A stretch of 64,000 nt of DNA, taken from positions 8,482-72,481 of the forward strand of contig CAMTXZ010000075.1 in NCBI GenBank assembly GCA_947085765.1, written 5' to 3'. The notes under the pieces were generated by a model, which searched no databases, was not told the DNA's origin, and saw only the letters and a program-made list of their open reading frames with translations. Of this stretch, positions 24,665-32,166 are shown one piece after another. Source of the DNA: JAKFXL01 sp947085765 (GTDB lineage Bacteria; Pseudomonadota; Gammaproteobacteria; Tenderiales; Tenderiaceae). Both the position numbers and the translations under genes were made by a program. How positions within the stretch are numbered: position 1 is the first letter of the stretch; each line of letters starts with the position of its first letter.

Positions 24665-25075
24665 ATGGCATCAGGCATTGATAATGTTTTTGGAATACAT
24701 GAGCAGGCACTAAGGCTGCGCGCCCAACGTACTGAACTTCTGGCCTCTAATCTGGCCAATGCTGATACCCCTGGCTACAAGGCAAAGGATATCGATTTTG
24801 AGGCTGCATTGAGCAGTGCAATGAGTGGTAGTGGTGGGCAGGAGACCGCTCTAAAAACCACTAGTAAGGGGCATATTAAAAATATCTCCGGTGGTGATAT
24901 GGATGGCTGGATAAAATATCGTGTTCCGCATCAGCCGGCGCTTGATGGAAATACAGTTGAGTCGCATGTGGAGCAGGCGGCCTTTGCCAGAAATGCGGTT
25001 GAGTATCAGGCCACACTTCAGTTTCTTGGCGGAAAATCAAGGGGCCTGCTGCAGGCCATCAAAGGGAGTGAATAA
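24665..25075 (+). CDS. flgB: Flagellar proximal rod protein FlgB
   Basis: FlgB forms the first ring of the rod above FliE and the MS ring. From the ATG at 24665 (AAGGTGA ribosome site just upstream) it has 136 residues. The N-terminal rod motif is ALRLRAQRTELLASNLANADTPGYKA in sense (the ANADTPGYKA core is visible) and the C-terminal helix is NAVEYQATLQFL. It is the first gene of flgBCDE, 3 bp before flgC. Confidence 0.95.
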   Translation: MASGIDNVFGIHEQALRLRAQRTELLASNLANADTPGYKAKDIDFEAALSSAMSGSGGQETALKTTSKGHIKNISGGDMDGWIKYRVPHQPALDGNTVESHVEQAAFARNAVEYQATLQFLGGKSRGLLQAIKGSE

Positions 25076-25077
25076 TC

Positions 25078-25485
25078 ATGTTTAATATTTTTGATATTTC
25101 AGGCTCGGCAATGAATGCCCAAAGTGTGCGTCTGAATACCGTCGCCAGTAATTTGGCAAATGCTGACACTGTCAGCAGTACCCCTGATCAGGTCTACCAG
25201 GCAAAACACCCCATCTTCTCTGAGTTGTTGCAAGAGGCGGGTGGTAAACAGGGTGCCGCAGGCGTTCAGGTAAAAGAGATTGTAGAAAGCACGGCACCGC
25301 CCCTGGTGCGATACGAACCTAACCATCCACTCGCTGATGCACAGGGGAATATCTACTCTCCGAATATAAATATGGTGGAGGAGATGGCTAACATGATGTC
25401 TGCATCACGCTCTTATCAAAATAACGTTGAGGTTTTTAACACCTCTAAACAGCTATTGATGGCGACATTAAATCTCGGTCGTTAA
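25078..25485 (+). CDS. flgC: Flagellar proximal rod protein FlgC
   Basis: FlgC is a rod subunit exported by the flagellar type III system. The 135-residue protein has the N-terminal motif VRLNTVASNLANADTVSS and the C-terminal heptad region MVEEMANMMSASRSYQNNVEV, both diagnostic. Length matches E. coli FlgC (134). Confidence 0.95.
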   Translation: MFNIFDISGSAMNAQSVRLNTVASNLANADTVSSTPDQVYQAKHPIFSELLQEAGGKQGAAGVQVKEIVESTAPPLVRYEPNHPLADAQGNIYSPNINMVEEMANMMSASRSYQNNVEVFNTSKQLLMATLNLGR

Positions 25486-25503
25486 TGGTAGGAGATATTT
25501 AAC

Positions 25504-26178
25504 ATGTCAACACATATTGATTCAACCGTATTAGAGGGGCTTGGTCTGGCAGCGCCACAGAAAAAGGCTGTTGCCAGTAATCAGACGGATGAGGATACGT
25601 TTATGAAACTTATCCTTACCCAGTTACAGAATCAGGACCCGACTAAACCGATGGACAATAGTCAGTTTCTGAGTCAGCTGGCGCAATTCAAATCTGTGTC
25701 AGGGATTGATGACTTGAAGAAATCTGTCGATTCAATGGCAGCGTCATTTCAATCTAATCAGGCACTGCAGGCATCATCATTAGTTGGACGTTGGGTGATG
25801 GTTGAAAGTAATAGTGGTCAGTTGTGGGATAAGGCGGGCATGGCGGGTGCTGTCGAGGTGCCATCCTCTGCCAGTCAGGTGATGGTCTCTATCAAAGATG
25901 CCAGTGGTCAGGTGGTCAAGCAGGTCAACCTTGGTCCGCAAGAGAAAGGTGTGGTGAACTTTAACTGGGATGGGCTGGATGATAACGGCAATACTTATGC
26001 TGCCGGGAATTATGCCATCGAGGCAAATGCCAATATTGCGGGAAAGAGCCAGGCATTGGTCACAAATACAGTAGTTCCAGTAGACAGTGTAATCATGGGT
26101 AAGGTTGGTACAGGTCTGACCATCAACGCGACAGGTTTTGGCAAGGTCAGCTTGTCTGCTGTCAAACAGATTATGTAA
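25504..26178 (+). CDS. flgD: Flagellar hook capping protein FlgD
   Basis: FlgD caps the growing hook and is discarded when the hook is complete. The 224-residue product has the conserved N-terminal segment FMKLILTQLQNQDPTKPMDN and the central tudor/FnIII-like part with VNFNWDGLDDNGNTYAAGNY (FLIG-type hook-capping signature). It is in the flgBCDE operon, 18 bp after flgC. Confidence 0.95.
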   Translation: MSTHIDSTVLEGLGLAAPQKKAVASNQTDEDTFMKLILTQLQNQDPTKPMDNSQFLSQLAQFKSVSGIDDLKKSVDSMAASFQSNQALQASSLVGRWVMVESNSGQLWDKAGMAGAVEVPSSASQVMVSIKDASGQVVKQVNLGPQEKGVVNFNWDGLDDNGNTYAAGNYAIEANANIAGKSQALVTNTVVPVDSVIMGKVGTGLTINATGFGKVSLSAVKQIM

Positions 26179-26201
26179 TTGTGTAGTAAAGGAGAACAGT
26201 C

Positions 26202-27458
26202 ATGCCATTTCGTATAGCGCTTAGTGGATTAAATGCATCTACTGCTGATTTGAAGGCCACTGGTAATAACATTGCCAATGCCAGCACTACCGGATTTAAA
26301 TCTTCACGCACAGAGTTTGTTGATGTTTTTGCAGTAGGGTATGGCGGCATCTCCGCAACTGCTATTGGTGGAGGTGTACGGCTTGCCTCAGTGACACAGC
26401 AGTTTTCACAGGGAAATATCGATTTCACTGACAACAATCTCGATCTTGCCGTGAATGGCCAGGGCTTTTTTGTTTTGAGTGATGCCGGGTCACGGGTATT
26501 GACACGTGCCGGGGCTTTTAGCACGGACCGTAACGGAAATGTGGTCAACAGCAGCGGTCATAAATTGCAGGTGTTTCCTGCCATCACTACCGCTAATGGC
26601 ACCTCATTTGATACTGGACGGTTGACCGATTTGCAGCTCTCCACCAATGAAGGTGTGCCAAAATCAACCGATGAGATCAGTTCAAAGTTAAATCTTAATG
26701 CAGCTGAAACTGTGCCTCTGGTTGCCTTTAATGCGGCACTAACTACGCCAGATCCAGCCTCTTATAACAGTTCGACCTCTTTGACGATTTATGACTCGCT
26801 GGGTGCTCAACATTCGGCCACGCAATATTTCGTGAAAAACAGTCCCAACAACTGGAGTGCCTATTTAAAGATAGATGGTGAAACAGTGACCGGCTCACCC
26901 GCAAACCTGGTCTATACCAATCAGGGTGTACTTGATACTACGGCGAGTTCTGGTAGCTTCGGCGTTGTAGCAATGGGACCTACCACTACAATTGCTACAT
27001 CTACAGGTGCCGCTGAGATCTCTCTTAATCTTGATTTTTCAAATCTGACACAATACGGTAGCCCTTTTTCAGTCGGTGCATTACAGCAAACAGGTTATTC
27101 AACTGGTCGATTAAGTGGTATTGATATCGATGCGGGGGGCATAGTTTCTGCCCGTTATACAAATGGTCAATCACAAACGCTTGGTAAAGTGGCGCTTGCC
27201 AATGTCTCCAACCCTCAGGGATTGAGTCCACAGGGAGATACGGTGTGGGGTGAAACATTCTCTGCGGGTGATCTGGTGCTGGGCGAAGCAGGCACTTCTA
27301 GTTTTGGATTGATGCAGTCGGGTGCGCTCGAATCCTCGAATGTTGATATTGCAGGTGAACTGGTAAATTTGATTACTGCACAACGTAATTTTCAGGCCAA
27401 TGCCCAGGTGATTAGCACGGCGGATACGGTGACTCAAACCATCATCAACATCCGTTAA
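26202..27458 (+). CDS. flgE: Flagellar hook protein FlgE
   Basis: FlgE builds the universal joint between rod and filament. The 418-residue protein has the N-terminal rod/hook motif ATGNNIANASTTGFK, the mid-domain GNIDFTDNNLDLAVNGQGFF and the C-terminal helix VNLITAQRNFQANAQVIST. Length is close to that of E. coli FlgE (402). A good ribosome site (AAAGGAGAA) precedes it. It is the last gene of the operon and is followed by a strong terminator. Confidence 0.96.
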   Translation: MPFRIALSGLNASTADLKATGNNIANASTTGFKSSRTEFVDVFAVGYGGISATAIGGGVRLASVTQQFSQGNIDFTDNNLDLAVNGQGFFVLSDAGSRVLTRAGAFSTDRNGNVVNSSGHKLQVFPAITTANGTSFDTGRLTDLQLSTNEGVPKSTDEISSKLNLNAAETVPLVAFNAALTTPDPASYNSSTSLTIYDSLGAQHSATQYFVKNSPNNWSAYLKIDGETVTGSPANLVYTNQGVLDTTASSGSFGVVAMGPTTTIATSTGAAEISLNLDFSNLTQYGSPFSVGALQQTGYSTGRLSGIDIDAGGIVSARYTNGQSQTLGKVALANVSNPQGLSPQGDTVWGETFSAGDLVLGEAGTSSFGLMQSGALESSNVDIAGELVNLITAQRNFQANAQVISTADTVTQTIINIR

Positions 27459-27483
27459 TTTTTAATAGCATGTTTTAACTGCG

Positions 27484-27507
27484 GGAGGACTTCGGTCCTC
27501 CTTTTTT
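27484..27507 (+). terminator. Rho-independent terminator after flgE
   Basis: The stem GGAGGAC/GTCCTCC (27484-27490 with 27495-27501) is closed by a stable TTCG tetraloop and followed directly by six Ts (27502-27507). It lies 26 bp after the flgE stop. Confidence 0.92.
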
Positions 27508-27519
27508 ACGCCTCTACAT

Positions 27520-27550
27520 ATTGCCGCATCTGCGGCATATTTTTTCCGCT
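27520..27550 (+). promoter_or_regulatory. Candidate enhancer element upstream of flgF
   Basis: The inverted repeat TGCCGCA-TC-TGCGGCA (27522-27537) lies in a block, ATTGCCGC...GGCATATTTTTTCCGCTT, that repeats the element upstream of flgB. Its centre is about 108 bp upstream of the predicted flgF start, almost the same distance as at flgB. The trailing T run means a second terminator role for flgE cannot be excluded. Confidence 0.5.
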
Positions 27551-27611
27551 TTACTATTTTTATTCGACAATTAGTCACTTTGTTTCAGCTTGTCTGTAAA
27601 TAAGTGACTGT

Positions 27612-27628
27612 TGGCATTCAGCTTGCAT
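27612..27628 (+). promoter_or_regulatory. Sigma-54 promoter of the flgFGHIJ operon
   Basis: TGGCAT-N5-TTGCAT with GG at 27613-27614 and GC at 27625-27626 is nearly identical to the flgB promoter. Predicted start is near 27638, and the flgF ATG follows at 27683. Confidence 0.85.
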
Positions 27629-27682
27629 TTTACTTGCTCAATGAGTAATCAGTGTCAAATAAAAACCATAACGAGGTGATGC

Positions 27683-28426
27683 ATGGATAAGGTGTTATAT
27701 CTGGCCAGCAGCGCAGGCAAAGAGATCATGTTTGCCCAAACTCAAAACGCCAATAATTTAGCCAATGCCAATACCATTGGTTTCAAAGAGGATCTTGCCT
27801 ACGCCAAGAGTCTGCCGGTATATGGACCAGGGCTGGATAGCCGTGTCTACACCATCACCGAGGGTAAAAGTTCAGATGTGACCTCCGGTTCATTGATGAC
27901 CACCGGGCGTGAGCTTGATGTTGCCATTAATGGAAAAGGTTGGTTTGCAGTACAGGGTTTAGATGGCACTGAGGGGTATACCCGTGCTGGCGATCTGCGT
28001 GTTACCCCCAGTGGAATGTTAACCACGGCAGCGGGCCATCCGGTCTTTGGCAATAGTGGCGCGCCGATCACTATTCCACCTTACGAAAAACTTGAGGTTG
28101 GTACCGATGGAACGATTTCGATTCGCCCTATAGGCCAAGCACCCGCAACGTTGGCAGTGGTGGATCGTATTAAAATGGTTCAGCCGGACGAGACAAAAAT
28201 CAGCAAGAGTGAAGATGGTCTGTTCCGCATGAGTGATGGTACTACGGCGGTTGCCGATGCGCGTGTCTCAATGGTTTCGGGTGTGCTCGAAACCAGTAAT
28301 GTCAATGTGGTGTCGAGCATGGTCTCCATGATGGAGCTGGCGAAAAAATTTGAGATGCAGATCAAGGTGATGGAAAAAGCCAATGAACTGGATACCGCAT
28401 CGCAACAGATCATGAAAATGAACTAA
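27683..28426 (+). CDS. flgF: Flagellar proximal rod protein FlgF
   Basis: FlgF is a proximal rod subunit. The 247-residue protein has the N-terminal motif AQTQNANNLANANTIGFKED, the central GRELDVAINGKGWFAVQG and the C-terminal ESSNVNVVSSM-type motif (TSNVNVVSSMVSMMELAKKFE) typical of FlgF/FlgG. It is the first gene after a sigma-54 promoter, with flgG 22 bp later. Confidence 0.95.
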   Translation: MDKVLYLASSAGKEIMFAQTQNANNLANANTIGFKEDLAYAKSLPVYGPGLDSRVYTITEGKSSDVTSGSLMTTGRELDVAINGKGWFAVQGLDGTEGYTRAGDLRVTPSGMLTTAAGHPVFGNSGAPITIPPYEKLEVGTDGTISIRPIGQAPATLAVVDRIKMVQPDETKISKSEDGLFRMSDGTTAVADARVSMVSGVLETSNVNVVSSMVSMMELAKKFEMQIKVMEKANELDTASQQIMKMN

Positions 28427-28448
28427 ACAGTAGCGCAAGGAGTTAACA

Positions 28449-29234
28449 ATGAATTCAGCACTATGGGTCGCAAAAACAGGTCTTGATGCACAACAAACCC
28501 GTATGACGGTGATTGCCAATAACATGGCTAACGTCAATACCACTGGTTATAAGCAGAGTCGTGCAGTGTTTGAAGATCTGCTTTATCAGAATGTCAGGCA
28601 GGCAGGTGGTCAGTCGTCACAGGATACTGTGCTCCCTTCGGGTTTGATGTTGGGTACCGGAGTACGTACCGTTGCCACTGAGAAACTCTTTACTCAAGGA
28701 AACTTGCAGCAGACTGGAAATCAATTGGATGTAGCGATACAGGGACGTGGATTTTTTCAGGTGTTGCGTCCTGATGGTGGTCTGGGTTATTCACGTGATG
28801 GTAGCTTTCAAGTGGATGCACAAGGACAGTTGGTGACCTCGAGTGGTTATCAGGTGCAGCCAGCCATCACTATTCCCAGCGGTACACTCTCAGTCACCAT
28901 CGGTAGTGACGGTGTAATTTCAGCCATGCAATCCGGCCAGACAGCACCGACGCAGGTTGGCAATCTTCAACTGGCTGACTTTATCAATCCCAGTGGTCTA
29001 CAGCCTGTGGGCGAAAATCTCTTTCTTGAGACCGCTGCAAGTGGTGCACCGCAGGCCGGTACGCCAGGTCTTAATGGGGTTGGTAGCGTAATTCAGGGGG
29101 CACTGGAAAGTTCCAACGTCAATGTGGTGGAGGAGATGGTCGGCATGATTGAGGCGCAGCGCGCCTACGAAATGAACTCCAAGGCGATCTCTACCGTTGA
29201 CCAGATGTTGCAGTACGCCTCCAATAACCTCTAA
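28449..29234 (+). CDS. flgG: Flagellar distal rod protein FlgG
   Basis: FlgG is the main distal rod subunit that crosses the periplasm. The 261-residue product starts with NSALWVAKTGLDAQQTRM, has VIANNMANVNTTGYKQSRA and ends with EEMVGMIEAQRAYEMNSKAI, all strongly conserved. Length is the same as in E. coli (260). A good ribosome site (AAGGAG) lies just upstream. Confidence 0.97.
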   Translation: MNSALWVAKTGLDAQQTRMTVIANNMANVNTTGYKQSRAVFEDLLYQNVRQAGGQSSQDTVLPSGLMLGTGVRTVATEKLFTQGNLQQTGNQLDVAIQGRGFFQVLRPDGGLGYSRDGSFQVDAQGQLVTSSGYQVQPAITIPSGTLSVTIGSDGVISAMQSGQTAPTQVGNLQLADFINPSGLQPVGENLFLETAASGAPQAGTPGLNGVGSVIQGALESSNVNVVEEMVGMIEAQRAYEMNSKAISTVDQMLQYASNNL

Positions 29235-29248
29235 GTGAGGGATGAGCG

Positions 29249-29974
29249 ATGAGTGAAAAGTTTAACCTAAGCACGTTTACAACCGTAGTGCTGTTGTTTG
29301 TAGTTGCAGTGATGTCGGGATGCTCAACTTCGTCAGTGCGTCCAATATCTGAAGGGTTTGAGGCGTCGCGGCCCAATTACTATAGTCCGCCGCCGCATCA
29401 AAATGGCGCTATCTTCCAGGCCGGTTATGAGGTCTCGCTGTATGAAGATATGCGAGCCAGACGTGTTGGCGATATCCTTACCATCATTCTGAGTGAGAGA
29501 ACCAATGCCTCTAAAAAGGCGGCCACCAATACGGCAAAAGATAGCTCCGTTGATGTAAAAAATCCAACGCTGTTTGGACGGGCATTTAAGTTTGATCTGC
29601 CCCGGCCATTTACCTCGGCACTGCCGGACCTCTCTTTGGATGCGTCACTAAACAGCGCCAACTCTTTCAAGGGTGAAGGCGATTCGGCCCAGAGCAATAG
29701 TCTCACCGGTAGCATTACTGTCACCGTGGCTGAGGTGCTACCGAATGGCAATCTGTTTGTAAAGGGACAGAAGCGTCTCACTATCAATCAAGGAGATGAG
29801 TATGTTCAGTTCTCCGGCATTGTGCGTACTGCCGATATCAATCCTGATAATTCGGTCATGTCCACCAAAGTGGCCGACGCCAATATTGCCTATATAGGTG
29901 ATGGCATGGTGGCTGACGTCAATAGTCAAGGGTGGTTGGCCCGTTTTTTTAATGGTAAGTGGTGGCCGTTCTAG
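29249..29974 (+). CDS. flgH: Flagellar L-ring lipoprotein FlgH
   Basis: FlgH forms the bushing in the outer membrane. The 241-residue precursor has a hydrophobic leader ending in the lipobox VMSGC, so it is lipidated. The body shows the conserved LYEDMRARRVGDILTIIL and the C-terminal QGWLARFFNGKWWPF, close to the family ending. It is the L-ring partner of FlgI, encoded next. Confidence 0.95.
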   Translation: MSEKFNLSTFTTVVLLFVVAVMSGCSTSSVRPISEGFEASRPNYYSPPPHQNGAIFQAGYEVSLYEDMRARRVGDILTIILSERTNASKKAATNTAKDSSVDVKNPTLFGRAFKFDLPRPFTSALPDLSLDASLNSANSFKGEGDSAQSNSLTGSITVTVAEVLPNGNLFVKGQKRLTINQGDEYVQFSGIVRTADINPDNSVMSTKVADANIAYIGDGMVADVNSQGWLARFFNGKWWPF

Positions 29975-29992
29975 TGGTCCGAGGATACTGAT

Positions 29993-31099
29993 ATGAAGTT
30001 TATGACCAAAAGATTACTGGTCGTGGTATTGCTGATGTTTGCACAGAGTGCTGTAGCAGAACGTATCAAAGATCTGGCATCGGTGGCCGGCGTGCGTAGC
30101 AATCAACTTATCGGTTATGGCATTGTGGTCGGGCTTGATGGTTCAGGCGATCAAACGAGCCAGACCCCCTTCACGGTACAGAGTATCAAGACGATGCTGG
30201 CGCAGTTTGGAGTGCAGATCCCGGCTAACGTGAATCCACAATTAAAGAATGTAGCCGCCGTCTCCATTCATACTGAATTGCCTGCCTTTGCAAAACCAGG
30301 GCAGCGCATCGACATTACTGTTTCATCCCTGGGTAACGCCAAGAGCCTGCGCGGTGGCAGTCTGTTAATGGCGCCGCTGAAGGGGGCGGACAATCAAATC
30401 TATGCCATGGCCCAGGGTAACTTGGTTGTAGGTGGTTTAGGTATCGGCGGCGGAGATGGATCGAAGGTCTCTATTAATATTCCCAGTGTCGGTCGCATCC
30501 CCGGTGGTGCAACGGTGGAGCGTCCGGCGCCCACAGTGTTTGGCGGAGAGAGCAGCATTGTATTAAATCTTTTTAACCCAGACTTCACTACCGCCAACCG
30601 TCTTGCCGAGGCCATTAACGAGAAAGTTGGCATGGGGACCGCAGCACCGATGGATGGTTCATCAATTATGGTTCAGGCGCCGCGTGACCCTGGGCAGCGT
30701 GTCGCTTATGTATCGTTACTTGAAAATTTAACCCTCGAACCCGGCAATGCATCGGCCAAAATTATCATTAATTCACGTACCGGAACGGTGGTGATTGGTC
30801 GCCATGTACGTGTCACGTCGGCGGCGGTGACTCATGGCAGTCTAACGGTGACGATCAGTGAAAAAGCCAATGTCAGCCAGCCTGGACCATTGGCAGGTGG
30901 CGGCACAGTGGTAGTGCCCGCCACTGATATCAATGTGTCGCAGGATCAAAACAAAATGTTTCTTTTTGAACCAGGCACCTCACTCGGCGATATCGTTCAG
31001 GCTATTAATAATGTGGGTGCCTCACCGGGTGACCTGGTTTCCATCCTCGAGGCGTTGAAAGAGGCCGGTGCGTTGCGTGCTGAACTGGTAGTTATTTAA
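29993..31099 (+). CDS. flgI: Flagellar P-ring protein FlgI
   Basis: FlgI forms the periplasmic P ring with help from FlgA. The 368-residue protein has a cleavable signal ending at AVA-E. Conserved segments are RIKDLASVAGVRSNQLIGYG, the GLDGSGDQT motif and TGTVVIGRHVRV. Length matches the family (365). Its stop shares one base with the flgJ ATG (TAATG), so translation is coupled. Confidence 0.96.
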   Translation: MKFMTKRLLVVVLLMFAQSAVAERIKDLASVAGVRSNQLIGYGIVVGLDGSGDQTSQTPFTVQSIKTMLAQFGVQIPANVNPQLKNVAAVSIHTELPAFAKPGQRIDITVSSLGNAKSLRGGSLLMAPLKGADNQIYAMAQGNLVVGGLGIGGGDGSKVSINIPSVGRIPGGATVERPAPTVFGGESSIVLNLFNPDFTTANRLAEAINEKVGMGTAAPMDGSSIMVQAPRDPGQRVAYVSLLENLTLEPGNASAKIIINSRTGTVVIGRHVRVTSAAVTHGSLTVTISEKANVSQPGPLAGGGTVVVPATDINVSQDQNKMFLFEPGTSLGDIVQAINNVGASPGDLVSILEALKEAGALRAELVVI

Positions 31100-32067
31100 T
31101 GACAATCCCCTCCAACAGTGGCGACATTTATACGGATGTAAGTTCGTTACGCAATCTTAAACGTGATGCTGCACAAGGCTCGCCAGCCGCGCTGCAGAAG
31201 ACCGCCGAGCAGTTTGAAGCGCTGTTCCTGCAGATGATGCTTAAGTCCATGCGCCAGAGTTCAAGTGGCGAAGGCATGTTTGAGAGTGATCAAACCCGTT
31301 TTTATCAGCAGATGTTTGATCAGCAGATTGCGATCGATATGGCCAAAAAACGGCAGTTGGGGATTGCTGACATATTGGTAAAACAGTTAGGTAAAGAGCA
31401 GCCTGATCAGCCAGAGCCGTTAGGGCTGTCAAAAATTGATGTCGAGAGACTACGTCTTGCTAAATTTAGACCAGAAAGCTCAATTCCGGCATCAGCATTT
31501 TCAACCGTTAAACCCGTTACAGAATCGCCATCAACACCCGCAATCGCAGCAGAGCTAACAAAAGGTGCGGCGATCAGCGCGAGCCGTTTTGACTCGCCAA
31601 GCGATTTTGTCGAAAAGCTTATGCCACTGGCAGAGAAATATGGCGCCGAGCTGGGTGTTGATCCCAAGGTGCTGTTGGCACAAGCGGCGCTGGAGACCGG
31701 CTGGGGTAAAAAGGTTAGTCGTAGCAGCAACGGCGTGAGTAGCCATAATCTGTTTAATATCAAGGCCGATCAGCGTTGGTCTGGAGAGCAGGTAACAGTC
31801 TCCACGTTGGAGTATGAGCGTGGCCAACCCCTGCGGCAGCAGGCGGCATTTCGTGCCTATCCCGATTTTGAAGCGAGTTTTAAGGATTATGTTGGGTTTC
31901 TGAAATCCAATCCGCGTTACCAGCAGGCGTTGGCCAGAACAGATGATGGCCCCACGTTTGTGCGCTCGCTGCATGAGGCTGGATATGCCACTGATCCACG
32001 CTATGCGGCCAAGATTACGACCATTATGAAGAGTGATGTTTTTGGTGATAGCTCCCGGCAGCTGTAG
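31099..32067 (+). CDS. flgJ: Flagellar rod cap and peptidoglycan hydrolase FlgJ
   Basis: FlgJ has two jobs: the N-terminal domain caps the rod (about 20-105, with FEALFLQMMLKSMRQSS) and the C-terminal glucosaminidase domain (about 165-320) cuts a hole in peptidoglycan. The muramidase part shows LLAQAALETGWGKK, with the conserved catalytic Glu, and the NLFNIKAD motif. This is the two-domain form (322 residues, E. coli 313), not the short form of epsilon- and alphaproteobacteria. Confidence 0.95.
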   Translation: MTIPSNSGDIYTDVSSLRNLKRDAAQGSPAALQKTAEQFEALFLQMMLKSMRQSSSGEGMFESDQTRFYQQMFDQQIAIDMAKKRQLGIADILVKQLGKEQPDQPEPLGLSKIDVERLRLAKFRPESSIPASAFSTVKPVTESPSTPAIAAELTKGAAISASRFDSPSDFVEKLMPLAEKYGAELGVDPKVLLAQAALETGWGKKVSRSSNGVSSHNLFNIKADQRWSGEQVTVSTLEYERGQPLRQQAAFRAYPDFEASFKDYVGFLKSNPRYQQALARTDDGPTFVRSLHEAGYATDPRYAAKITTIMKSDVFGDSSRQL

Positions 32068-32125
32068 GAACTGGTGCAGAGGCCGTTAACATGGCTATGA
32101 GGTTTTGTATCGAACGGTCACTCGC

Positions 32126-32141
32126 GATCACCGTGGTGATC
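32126..32141. repeat. 16-bp palindrome upstream of flgK
   Basis: GATCACC-GT-GGTGATC is a perfect 7-bp inverted repeat with a 2-bp centre, 25 bp before the flgK ATG. A poor sigma-28-like -10 (GCCGTTAA, 32082-32089) lies 37 bp upstream of it without a good -35. It could be an operator, or an mRNA fold near the flgK ribosome site. Confidence 0.4.
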
Positions 32142-32166
32142 ATGTAAAGACAAATGAGGCAGGGCT

